Shown here piece by piece: positions 1 to 7,652 of a stretch of DNA of 64,000 nucleotides (positions are counted from its first letter, which is position 1; each line of letters opens with the position of its first letter). The notes below the pieces were generated by a model. The model searched no databases and was not told where the DNA came from. It worked only from the letters and a program-made list of their open reading frames with translations. Source of the DNA: an uncultured Rhodospirillales bacterium (lineage in GTDB: Bacteria > Pseudomonadota > Alphaproteobacteria > ATCC43930 > CGMCC-115725); NCBI GenBank assembly GCA_903828515.1, contig CAIKMD010000007.1, forward strand, positions 496,001-560,000, written 5' to 3'. The position numbers and the translations under genes are program-made.

Positions 1-1671
1 GAGCGCCGCCGCCGAGGCCGAGCCGTAAGCCGAGGCCTGAACGAAACCCCACACCAAATAGGAGAACGGCAGGTTGTTGGTCGTCGAGATCACGACCGGC
101 AGGGTCAATTCACGATAGGTCAGCAGCGCGATCCATATCCAGGCATAGAGCAGCGTAGGCGCGAGGAGTGGGATCAGCACGCGGTAGAGAACGCCGGCGG
201 TGGCGGCGCCGCACACTTGCGCGGATTCCTCGAGCTCTTTGTGAATTTGAATCAGCGCGCCGTTGGTCATGCGCGTGCCGTAACTGATCCGCGCGACGAC
301 ATAGACCAGCACCAGGATCCAGATCGTGCCGTAGATCGGCGCGTAATTGCGCAGCACGAACAGCGCCAGCAGCAGCGCCGCGACGCTGAACACGATCGCC
401 GGAACCGCGAGCGGCAGGAAGGCGATGAAATCGAACCAGCCGCGGAAGCGGATCTTGGTGCGCAGCACGACCCAGGAAATCGCCACGCTGATGATCAGCG
501 TCACGGTCGGCACGATGAGCATCAGCACGAGGGTGTGCGTCCCGGCGCGCCACAACAGTTCTTTCGGCATGTTCTGGAAATTGCGCAGCGACAGTTGCGC
601 CCAGGCGGCGGCGGACGGGGTTTGCAGATAGGGCAGCAGCGCCGCCCAGATCAGCGTGAGCAGCGGCATGAGCTGGGCAACAATGAAATACGCGGCGACG
701 AACAGCACCGCCAGCGGCTTCAGGGCGCCGAGCTTGGCGATGCGCGGGCGATAGCCTTTGCCGGTCACCACCGCGTATTTCGGCGCCTGGGCCTGCGCCT
801 TGCGATAGGCCCAGCTCAGCCCGGCGGCGACGAATGCCATGATCACGCTCAGCGTCGCGACGTTGCCGTATTCGGGCGCGCCCTCGGACGGACTGAGCAC
901 CCAGAACACATAGGTCGAGAAGGTGAAGATGCGGGTGGTCAGGCCGAGGATCGCCGGCACGTCGAACGCGGCGAAGCCGATCGTCGCGATATAGATCGCC
1001 GACGCCAGAAGCCCGGGCCAGATCACCCGCAGCGTGATGCGAAAGACGGCCTGAAACGGGCGGGCGCCGCTCATCGCCGCGGCCTCTTCGAGCGCCGGGT
1101 CCATCGAGCGCAACACCACCGCGTTCATCACGAAGGCGAGCGGCGCGAGGTTCATGCCCTCGATGACGCCCATCGAGAAGATGTTCGAGACATTGAACGG
1201 CGCGTTCTCGAGACCGAAGACGGCCATCAGTGCCTGGTTGATCATGCCGATCTTCGGATGCAGCAGGAACACCCAGCCCATCGCGACGGCAAAACCGGGG
1301 ATCAGCAGCGCCATCGTCATCAGTGTGAAGACGACCGGCTTGCCGGGGAAATCCGTCCGCTCCATCAGCCAGGCGAGCGGCAGCGCGAGCGCCAGCGCGA
1401 CGGTCAGGGTGACGCCCGAGAACAGCGCGGTGTTGGCGAGCACGCGATAGGTAAAGCTGTCGAAGAAGATGTGGCGGTAATGATCGAGCGTGTAGACGAG
1501 CGCGGGGTCGCCCGGCGTGCCTTCGGTGAAAGACAGCCAGAAGATGATCGCGAGCAGCACGAGGATCGCGAAGGATGCGAGAATCGTGAGGCCGATCATC
1601 CCGGCGGAGGCGACGTCGAATCTCAACCCCTGCCGCCGTTCGGTCACGCGTTCCGCTACGATCGTCGCCAT
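1..1671 (-). CDS. ABC transporter permease, fused two-domain iron(III) type (partial)
   Basis: Inner-membrane permease of an Fe(3+)/thiosulfate-type ABC importer. Translation from the ATG at 1671 stays open to the left edge (557 codons), so the C-terminus is outside the window. The protein carries two copies of the permease core: EAA-type loops are visible near residue 190 (EEAAAMSGARPF) and near residue 480 (EESAQVCGAATAG), each between runs of hydrophobic helices, which is the FbpB-like fused arrangement of about 12 helices. It begins 12 nt after the stop of the binding-protein gene 1684-2763 on the same strand, so the two form an operon; the ATPase is presumably beyond the left edge. The substrate is not provable from sequence: iron, or a small anion or organic acid, are both possible. 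Confidence 0.88.
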   Translation of the reverse strand, partial: MATIVAERVTERRQGLRFDVASAGMIGLTILASFAILVLLAIIFWLSFTEGTPGDPALVYTLDHYRHIFFDSFTYRVLANTALFSGVTLTVALALALPLAWLMERTDFPGKPVVFTLMTMALLIPGFAVAMGWVFLLHPKIGMINQALMAVFGLENAPFNVSNIFSMGVIEGMNLAPLAFVMNAVVLRSMDPALEEAAAMSGARPFQAVFRITLRVIWPGLLASAIYIATIGFAAFDVPAILGLTTRIFTFSTYVFWVLSPSEGAPEYGNVATLSVIMAFVAAGLSWAYRKAQAQAPKYAVVTGKGYRPRIAKLGALKPLAVLFVAAYFIVAQLMPLLTLIWAALLPYLQTPSAAAWAQLSLRNFQNMPKELLWRAGTHTLVLMLIVPTVTLIISVAISWVVLRTKIRFRGWFDFIAFLPLAVPAIVFSVAALLLALFVLRNYAPIYGTIWILVLVYVVARISYGTRMTNGALIQIHKELEESAQVCGAATAGVLYRVLIPLLAPTLLYAWIWIALLTYRELTLPVVISTTNNLPFSYLVWGFVQASAYGSASAAAL

Positions 1672-1683
1672 ACCACTTTCAAC

Positions 1684-2763
1684 TCACTGACGGACGAGCT
1701 TGGCGAGTTCGGCATTGGCCGTGTCGAGCCCCGGATGGGAACGCCACCACTCGATTGAAACATCGACGAACTTCGCGCCCTTCGCGCCGTAATTGGCGAT
1801 TTCCTGACGCATGTGGCTGTCCGGAAAATCGGCGAGGTCGGTGCCCTGGATGTCCCACATCATCTTGGCCTGACCTTCTTGCGTCAGGATATAGAGGATG
1901 AAAAGGATTGCCGCGTTCGGATGTTCGGCATGGGTGAACACGGCGAGATAATTATAGCGCCGCTGCGCCATGTCGATCATGACCTGGTTGGCGAGGATGC
2001 CCTTGCCGCGATATTCGAGCCGGTTCGGAATGCCGCCGCCGCAATCGATCGCCAGCGCGGGGATCTCGCCCGAGGCGATGCGCGTGGTCGATTCGCAGCC
2101 GACCAAGCCGGCGAGCTGCGGCGAAAGCTTCTTCACGTATTCCTGGGTCTTCTCGACGCCCCACACGTCGGGCGCGAGCTGGACGTCGAAGCCGCCGAGG
2201 AACGGGGTCGAATAGAATTTGCCCTTGTACTCGGGCTTCAGCAGATCGGCGCTGGTCGCGACGTCCTTGACCCAGGGCGCCACCTTCATGTTGTAGACGA
2301 TGCCGGGCAGGTTGGTGGCGATCCGGATTGCGCGGCCTTCGCCCTCGACCATGACGGGCGTGATCCGCGACGGCATCAGCGACACCCAGTCGATGGTGCG
2401 GAAGAGGCCTTTCTCGAGATAGGGCGTCAACTGCACCGCGGTCGCGATGTAGACGTCGGTGGAGGCGGGGTGCGCGGCCTGCATCTCCTGATAGAGCTGT
2501 GCCGCGAGCGGGCCATAGGCGGGGCCGGGCGACCATTCGACGGTGAGGTGCGTGCCGAAGGCGCGGTTGATCGCTTCCTCGGCCATTTTGGCGCCGTCGG
2601 GGCCGCCGAAAATGTTGTTGGTCCAGCGCACCGAGAGAGTTTTCTCCTTCTCGGCGCCGGCGATCACTTTGGCCAATTCGGGCGTCATCGGCACGGTCTG
2701 TGCCTGGCTGGCGCCGACGACCAGCACGGCCAGCACCACGGCACCTGCGAACCTCATCCTCAT
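1684..2763 (-). CDS. ABC transporter periplasmic substrate-binding protein, iron(III)/family 1 type
   Basis: Periplasmic receptor of the importer whose permease follows 12 nt downstream. The 359-residue product starts with a classic signal peptide (MRMRFAGAVVLAVLVVGASQ, cleavage around residue 21). The mature part has the family layout: an early AGAEKEKTLSV segment like the 'AAAKEGKVVV' start of iron-binding proteins, then a two-lobe fold ending in a region describing helper helices (GQAKMMWDIQGTDLADF). A purine-rich stretch (cagggagac) precedes the ATG. Members of this family bind iron(III), but many alphaproteobacterial relatives bind organic anions, and I do not see a diagnostic Tyr-Tyr iron pair, so the ligand is left open. 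A putative small RNA with terminator lies about 100 nt upstream. Confidence 0.85.
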   Translation of the reverse strand: MRMRFAGAVVLAVLVVGASQAQTVPMTPELAKVIAGAEKEKTLSVRWTNNIFGGPDGAKMAEEAINRAFGTHLTVEWSPGPAYGPLAAQLYQEMQAAHPASTDVYIATAVQLTPYLEKGLFRTIDWVSLMPSRITPVMVEGEGRAIRIATNLPGIVYNMKVAPWVKDVATSADLLKPEYKGKFYSTPFLGGFDVQLAPDVWGVEKTQEYVKKLSPQLAGLVGCESTTRIASGEIPALAIDCGGGIPNRLEYRGKGILANQVMIDMAQRRYNYLAVFTHAEHPNAAILFILYILTQEGQAKMMWDIQGTDLADFPDSHMRQEIANYGAKGAKFVDVSIEWWRSHPGLDTANAELAKLVRQ

Positions 2764-2863
2764 GGGTAAAGCGTCTCCCTGTTTCCGGAGCGGCTGCGCC
2801 GCAGCTTATTGTTGCCGCGAACCTACCACAGGCGCGCGCGCGTGGGCCATGACAAAGGCCACA

Positions 2864-2893
2864 AAAGAAAAGCCCCGACACAAAGGTCGGGGC
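2864..2893 (-). terminator. intrinsic terminator
   Basis: On the minus strand GCCCCGAC, a six-base loop CTTTGT and GTCGGGGC form a perfect 8-bp GC-rich stem, followed by TTTTCTTTT. This is a textbook rho-independent terminator for minus-strand transcription. No minus-strand protein gene lies just before it, which is why a non-coding transcript is proposed. Confidence 0.8.
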
Positions 2894-2973
2894 CCAGTTT
2901 GAACAGGGAGGCTATACGTCTTAGAGACGCAAAGGACCCTTTCGGACCCTCATTCCGGTCAGCCTCACCGGAA
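2864..2973 (-). ncRNA. candidate structured small RNA ending in an intrinsic terminator
   Basis: Read on the minus strand, about 110 nt start with a hairpin CCGGT-GAGGCTG-ACCGG (2971-2955). Its loop bases GAGGCT (2966-2961) are complementary to AGCCTC further down (2913-2908), so an H-type pseudoknot or two mutually exclusive stems can form. A second hairpin CGTCT-CTA-AGACG follows (2929-2917), then a GC-rich stem with a T-rich tail at 2893-2864. A 33-nt open frame for MRVRKGPLRL with stop lies inside (2953-2921) and could be a leader peptide. A sigma70-like promoter sits directly upstream. No family is recognised: it lacks the SRP RNA core motif. It could be a free small RNA or an attenuated leader of the binding-protein gene that starts 100 nt downstream. 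Confidence 0.4.
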
Positions 2974-3002
2974 ATTCTCGTGCCGCGAACAAGTGCGACC
3001 AA
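2974..3002 (-). promoter_or_regulatory. putative sigma70 promoter of the small RNA
   Basis: On the minus strand TTGGTC (3002-2997) is separated by 17 nt from GAGAAT (2979-2974). Transcription starting about 6 nt further would begin at the base of the first hairpin of the candidate RNA, which fits a discrete transcript of roughly 105 nt. The hexamers match the consensus only partly. Confidence 0.3.
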
Positions 3003-3195
3003 AGACAGACGGAAAATGCGTCCGCGCGCGCCGCATCGCCACCGGTAAATCCGATGGCCTCCAATGCAAAATCTGCATCGCTCTCGCGGACGCGCCGCGC
3101 GCCCGCTGCGGCCGTCCCGATTTTCCAAGACGCCCATGGGCGTTTATGGCATCGTGCCGGCGTCTCAAAACGCAAGAACGACAGGGAAGAAACGC

Positions 3196-3744
3196 ATGAG
3201 CCGCCTGCCTGACATCACCGCCGCCGACCTCAACGCCGAACAGCAAAAGAGCCTCGCGCAACTGCACACGGTGATCTCACATACCGGCTTGGGCGGTCCG
3301 TTTTCGGTGTGGCTGCGGATGCCGGGCATCGGACCCGCGATCGTCGATCTGTTCGTTACCATGCGCAACCACGCCAAACTCGATCGTCGCCTGTTCGAAT
3401 TGATGACCCTCGTCGTGATCCGGCGGTGGTCGGCGCAGTTCGCCTGGTGGGCGCACGGGCCGCGCGCGGCCCAACTCGGCATTCCGCAAGCGGCGGTCGA
3501 CGCCATTCGGACCAATAAGCCGGCGACCCTCGCCCGCGAGGACGAGAAAGTTGTCTATGACGTGACCACCGAGCTGATGGACAAGCATGCGTTGAGTGAC
3601 GCGACCTATGCGCGCGCGAAATCGGTGCTCGGCGAGGCGGTGCTGATCGAACTCATCACCTCGATCGGCTTTTACAACATGGTCGGCGTGACCCTGCGCA
3701 GCTTCGACGTGCCGACGCCGGACGGGTCCCTGCCTTTAGGGTGA
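3196..3744 (+). CDS. carboxymuconolactone decarboxylase-family protein
   Basis: 182-residue member of the carboxymuconolactone decarboxylase/AhpD-like alpha-helical family. The fold is recognisable from the segment around residues 45-110: a helix containing RLFELMTLVVIRRWSAQFAW, followed by WWAHGPRAAQLGI. The usual CxxC of peroxidase-type AhpD is absent (the corresponding stretch reads SAQFAWWAH), so it is more likely a gamma-carboxymuconolactone decarboxylase-like or uncharacterised member than a thiol peroxidase. The start at 3196 was chosen for the upstream agggaag and because the family normally begins just before such a 'LPDITAADL' segment; an upstream in-frame extension would lack homology. 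It is monocistronic and converges with the LysR gene. Confidence 0.75.
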   Translation: MSRLPDITAADLNAEQQKSLAQLHTVISHTGLGGPFSVWLRMPGIGPAIVDLFVTMRNHAKLDRRLFELMTLVVIRRWSAQFAWWAHGPRAAQLGIPQAAVDAIRTNKPATLAREDEKVVYDVTTELMDKHALSDATYARAKSVLGEAVLIELITSIGFYNMVGVTLRSFDVPTPDGSLPLG

Positions 3745-3751
3745 TGGGACT

Positions 3752-4669
3752 TTAGGGCGAGGGAACGCCGCTTTTGGCCTCGGCGACCTTGCGCAACAGG
3801 AAGTCGCGGAAGACGGCGATGCGCTTCGAGGTCCTGAGTTCCTCGGGATAGACGAAGAACGCCTCGAACTCGCCGCCCAGCGTGTCGGGCAGGACGCGAA
3901 CGAGGCCCGCGGTTTCCATCTCCATGAAATCGGGCAGCGACGCGATCCCGAGCCCAGCCTGGAGCGCGCGCAAAATCGCATAGAGATTGTTTACGGCGAG
4001 GATCGGTTGCCGCTCGAAGCCGGGCCGCGCGCCGGCTTCCAATAGCCAGTTCACGTTGCGGATCGGCGGACGCGAATCCGAGCCGTAGATGATGATCCGA
4101 TGTTTATCGAGTTCTTCGGACCGCTGCGGCGTGCCGTATTTCTTGAGGTATTCCGCCGAGGCATAAGCGTGATGGCGCACCGTCATCAGGTGACGCTGCA
4201 CCAGATCGGGCTGGCGTGGCGGCGTCATGCGGATCGCCACGTCGGCTTCGCGCATCGACAGGTCGAGTTCGGTGTCGTCGACCACGACCGCGACCTGGAT
4301 TTCGGGATAGAGGTCGAGGAATTCGCGGATGCGCGGCGTCAGCCACGCCGAACCGAAAGCCACCGTGGTGGTGACTTTCAGCGGGCCTTTCGGGCGGTCC
4401 TTGGTTTCCGTCAGCATCGCCTGGGTCATGGCGAGCTTCGCGAACACTTCGCGCGCGGTGCGAAACAGCAGATCGCCCTGTTCGGTCAGGATCAGGCCGC
4501 GCGCGTGACGATGGAACAGCGGCACGTTGAGGCTTTCCTCGAGCGCGCTGATCTGCCGGCTGACCGCCGATTGGCTGAGGTTCAGCGCTTCGCCCGCATG
4601 GGTGAAGCTGCCTGCCTCGGCGACGGCGTGAAAGACCCGCAGTTTGTCCCAGTCCATCGGTGTGGACAT
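3752..4669 (-). CDS. LysR-family transcriptional regulator
   Basis: 305 residues, the usual LysR length. The N-terminal winged helix-turn-helix is clear at residues 7-66 (LRVFHAVAEAGSFTHAGEAL then LSQSAVSRQISALEE), and the LysR substrate-binding domain follows from about residue 95 (LKVTTTVAFGSAWLTPRI). Its ATG lies two nucleotides after the trxB stop on the same strand, so it is the last gene of a three-gene operon with trxB and the 632-residue protein. A LysR gene next to trxB is a common alphaproteobacterial arrangement, and a role in redox response is a reasonable guess but not shown by the sequence. Confidence 0.92.
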   Translation of the reverse strand: MSTPMDWDKLRVFHAVAEAGSFTHAGEALNLSQSAVSRQISALEESLNVPLFHRHARGLILTEQGDLLFRTAREVFAKLAMTQAMLTETKDRPKGPLKVTTTVAFGSAWLTPRIREFLDLYPEIQVAVVVDDTELDLSMREADVAIRMTPPRQPDLVQRHLMTVRHHAYASAEYLKKYGTPQRSEELDKHRIIIYGSDSRPPIRNVNWLLEAGARPGFERQPILAVNNLYAILRALQAGLGIASLPDFMEMETAGLVRVLPDTLGGEFEAFFVYPEELRTSKRIAVFRDFLLRKVAEAKSGVPSP

Positions 4670-4671
4670 CG

Positions 4672-5640
4672 CTACTCCGCCGCGCTCCGCGCGCCGGATT
4701 CGGACGCGGCGAGGAATTTATGGGCTTCGAGCGCCGCCATGCAGCCCATGCCGGCGGCGGTCACCGCCTGGCGGAAAATCTTGTCGCGCACGTCGCCCGC
4801 GGCATAGACGCCGGGCACGTCGGTCGCCGTCGAATCGGGTTTCGTGACGATATAACCGCTTTCGTCGAGCTGAAGCTGCCCCTTGAAGATCTCGGTAACC
4901 GGATCGTGGCCGATGGCGATGAAGACGCCGTCGCAGGCAAGTTCGCTGAGCGCGCCGGTCTTGACGTTCTTGATGCGCAGGCCGGTGACATGCGGCGGCG
5001 TCGCTTCGCCGAGAATTTCGTCGACCGCGCTGTCCCAGACGACGCGGATCTTCGGATGGGCGAAGAGCCGCGCCTGGAGAATTTCCTCGGCGCGGAAAGA
5101 GTCGCGGCGGTGAACGATCGTGACGCGGCTCGCGTGATGGGTGAGATAGAGTGCCTCTTCGACGGCGCTGTTGCCGCCGCCCACGACCACGACCTCGCGG
5201 CCGCGAAAGAAGAACCCGTCGCAGGTGGCGCAGGCAGAGACGCCGAAGCCGCGCAGCTTTTCCTCACTGGGGATGCCGAGCCAGCGTGCTTGGGCGCCGG
5301 TACAGATCGCGATGGAATCGGCGATGTAGATGTCGCCCGAATCGCCGACGCAGGTGAAGGGCCGGCTCGACAGATCGACCGAGACGATGATGTCGCCGAT
5401 CAATCGCGTGCCGACATGCTCGGCCTGTTTGAGCATCTGCTCCATGAGCCAGGGGCCCTGGATCACGTCGGCGAAGCCGGGATAATTCTCGACGTCGGTG
5501 GTGATGGTAAGCTGGCCGCCGGGCTGCAGGCCCTGCACCAGGATCGGTTTGAGGTTCGCGCGCGCGGCATAGATCGCGGCGGTGTAGCCGGCCGGGCCGG
5601 CGCCGATGATCAGAAATTTGGTGGTGTGTCTTTCGCTCAT
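4672..5640 (-). CDS. trxB: thioredoxin-disulfide reductase
   Basis: NADPH-dependent flavoenzyme that reduces thioredoxin in the cytoplasm. The 322-residue product has the FAD-binding GAGPAG at residues 13-18, the redox-active CATC within ACATCDGFFFRG near residue 143, the NADPH site GGGNSA, and the C-terminal FAD motif GVYAAGDVRDK. Length and order match low-molecular-weight bacterial TrxB. The start at 5640 gives the canonical N-terminus MSERHTTKFLIIGAGPAG; its ATG shares one base with the stop of the upstream gene (TGATG), and its stop is two nucleotides before the LysR start, so the three genes are translationally coupled. Confidence 0.97.
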   Translation of the reverse strand: MSERHTTKFLIIGAGPAGYTAAIYAARANLKPILVQGLQPGGQLTITTDVENYPGFADVIQGPWLMEQMLKQAEHVGTRLIGDIIVSVDLSSRPFTCVGDSGDIYIADSIAICTGAQARWLGIPSEEKLRGFGVSACATCDGFFFRGREVVVVGGGNSAVEEALYLTHHASRVTIVHRRDSFRAEEILQARLFAHPKIRVVWDSAVDEILGEATPPHVTGLRIKNVKTGALSELACDGVFIAIGHDPVTEIFKGQLQLDESGYIVTKPDSTATDVPGVYAAGDVRDKIFRQAVTAAGMGCMAALEAHKFLAASESGARSAAE

Positions 5641-7538
5641 CAGAAACCGAACATGTGATCGAGGCTGAAGGCGCCGTCGCCGTTGAGGACGCCATGATAG
5701 CCGAAAAGCCGGCAGGTGATATCGCGCACGACGATATAAGGGTTGGCGCCAGCTTTCAGCCGCGCCGGGGCCGCGAACGCCTCGTGGTAGCGCCAGAACC
5801 GCGAGCCGCCGCAGGCGATGGATACACGCTCGCGCGCGACCTCGGTTCCCGCGCCGTCGTGGAGGATGAGGTCGGTCGCGCTCGTCGCGTGCCACGGCGT
5901 CGAGGCCGGATAGATCAGGTGACACAGCGTGTCGTAGGGCTCGCTGCCGAGGCGCAGGAACAGCCGCGTCGACAGGCCGGGCGCGCGTCCCGCATAGGAT
6001 TGCGGCTCGTCCTTATAGGTGAGCACCGTATTGAAAATATGCGAGCCGAAGCTGGTCTCGGCGCGGTGGGCGCTGGCGCGATCCTCATAGCGGAACAGCG
6101 CATGCAGCCAGCCGTCGACCTCGCCGCCGTGGGAAAAATCGTAGACCAGTTCCATGTGACCGCCATCGGCGATATCGGCATCGCGCACTTTGTCGATGTC
6201 GATCGCCACGGAGTCGCGACGCTTGAGGTCGCCGAAGCTGTGGCGGCCGCACTCCTTGCCGGCGCTGTCATAGACGCTGAGCGAAATCGGCAGATGCTCC
6301 TGCGTGCGCGCCATCGGCGTGGGCAGCACGAGGGAACGCCAACGCCCGGTCGGCAGGATCGGCGCGGGCAGGATGTGACCCTTGCCGAGAAGATTGCGGA
6401 GTTCGGACAACTTCGGATCGGGTTTCAGATCGGTGCGCTCGACGTTGACGTGCGCGATACGGCGATGCCGCTTGCCGGTCACCTCGTAGCGCGGGCGCAC
6501 CATGTATTTGCCGGCGGTGATCTCGATCTGCTGCGGCCAGCGCGCCTTGGGCAACAGCGCGCCGACGTCGAGCGCGACCGTCGCAAAAGGCGCCACGATC
6601 CGATCGAGCGTCGCGCTCTTGTCGTCGCCCATCAGGTTCAAGCCGATGGCCCCGGCGGGAATGGCGCAAGGCTGGCTGTTCTGCACCCAGAGCGTGACGC
6701 TCTCGTCGGCGTCCGGCGCCGGCAATCCGGCATAGAAATCGGCGGGCCAGGAATTGGCGTCATGGGTGCAGGAAAACACCTGCTTGCCGTTATCGGTGCC
6801 GTAGGTGTCGAGCGCGTATTTGACGACGTCGTGACCGACCGCGCCGACGGCATGAACGAATAACTGTCCGGTGAATTCGGGCAGGCCGAAACGCGCGCGC
6901 ACCGCGCGGCTGTCGATGGCGATCGCGCTGGCGCCCGATGCGACCGGCTCGGTCCACTCGGCGATTGGCTTGCCAGTCTCGTCGAACAACAGCAGGAAGA
7001 GACTGATCTCTTTCGCGCCGTAGCTCGCCCAGTAATTCGCGGTCGCAAGCCGGGTCGAGGCACCGCCCGCTTCGCGGAAGAAGACGAAATTGGTCGCGAA
7101 ATTGAGTGGATCGAGATAGCGCCGGCCCGCCGGTACCACCGACAGGGGCAGGCGCAGCGCGTCGAGGGTGATTACTTCCGCGCCTTCCGGCAGCAGGTGC
7201 CGGATATGCGCGACCGCGCGCTCGGCGTCGAAGGCGACGACGAAGACGGTCGCGGCGCCCGATTCCTTGAGCGCGGTGACCGGTTGGGCCGGACGGCCGA
7301 GCCGGGAACCGCCGATCGCGGCGACGTCCTGGACGTAACAGCCGGCGAGATCGAGGCCGGCGAGGTCATAGAGTTCCGCCAGCGCCTCGACTTGCCCGTC
7401 GATGTCGTAGATCGCGACCTTGCCGGCGCCCAGGCGGCGCAGCAGCGCCGGCGCCGCGCGCGCCGCCAAAGGGTGCGTCACCGCCTTGAAAAAGGCATTG
7501 CCGCCCCGGCTGTTATTGAAGGTTTCGATCCGCAGCAT
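5640..7538 (-). CDS. conserved hypothetical protein of 632 residues, upstream of trxB
   Basis: I do not recognise a characterised family. The product is soluble-looking, with no signal peptide and no membrane helix. The N-terminal part (about residues 40-160) reads like a nucleotide-binding Rossmann-type fold (GAGKVAIYDIDGQVEALAEL, then ATVFVVAFDAERAVAHIRHL). The remainder is beta-rich with many aromatic residues (YWASYGAKEISLFLLLFDE, WLHALFRYEDRASAHRAET) and may be repeated beta-sandwich modules. It is the first gene of an operon with trxB (one-base stop/start overlap) and LysR, which hints at a role tied to redox balance. GC content and codon use match the neighbours, so it is a resident gene. 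Confidence 0.8.
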   Translation of the reverse strand: MLRIETFNNSRGGNAFFKAVTHPLAARAAPALLRRLGAGKVAIYDIDGQVEALAELYDLAGLDLAGCYVQDVAAIGGSRLGRPAQPVTALKESGAATVFVVAFDAERAVAHIRHLLPEGAEVITLDALRLPLSVVPAGRRYLDPLNFATNFVFFREAGGASTRLATANYWASYGAKEISLFLLLFDETGKPIAEWTEPVASGASAIAIDSRAVRARFGLPEFTGQLFVHAVGAVGHDVVKYALDTYGTDNGKQVFSCTHDANSWPADFYAGLPAPDADESVTLWVQNSQPCAIPAGAIGLNLMGDDKSATLDRIVAPFATVALDVGALLPKARWPQQIEITAGKYMVRPRYEVTGKRHRRIAHVNVERTDLKPDPKLSELRNLLGKGHILPAPILPTGRWRSLVLPTPMARTQEHLPISLSVYDSAGKECGRHSFGDLKRRDSVAIDIDKVRDADIADGGHMELVYDFSHGGEVDGWLHALFRYEDRASAHRAETSFGSHIFNTVLTYKDEPQSYAGRAPGLSTRLFLRLGSEPYDTLCHLIYPASTPWHATSATDLILHDGAGTEVARERVSIACGGSRFWRYHEAFAAPARLKAGANPYIVVRDITCRLFGYHGVLNGDGAFSLDHMFGF

Positions 7539-7652
7539 GGGTCCCCTCTCTCACTTAGCAAGCGGGGGCCTCGATTGCTACCTTTGGGGCTCTTTTGGCT
7601 GCCCGGCATGGGGTTGGGATGGGGTGGCCCGTCCGCTATCCTCGGCCCCGGT

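Larger units (their letters stand above)
2764..3195. other. 432-nt intergenic region between divergent genes
   Basis: No convincing protein gene. It contains the candidate minus-strand RNA at 2864-2973 with its own promoter and terminator (listed separately). The purine-rich agggaag just before the plus-strand start at 3196 looks like that gene's ribosome binding site. The rest (about 3003-3180) is GC-rich and featureless. Confidence 0.6.

Noticed and set aside
217-1758. Long open frame on the plus strand over the permease and the 3' end of the first binding-protein gene
   Set aside because: Its translation is an Arg/Asp/His/Gln-rich string without hydrophobic core, the usual shadow of a GC-rich membrane protein gene on the opposite strand. 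The minus-strand reading gives a clear two-domain permease.
2823-3137. 104-codon minus-strand frame covering the terminator region
   Set aside because: Its C-terminus is a translation of the terminator hairpin and T-tail; no Shine-Dalgarno or domain. A structured RNA explains the region better.
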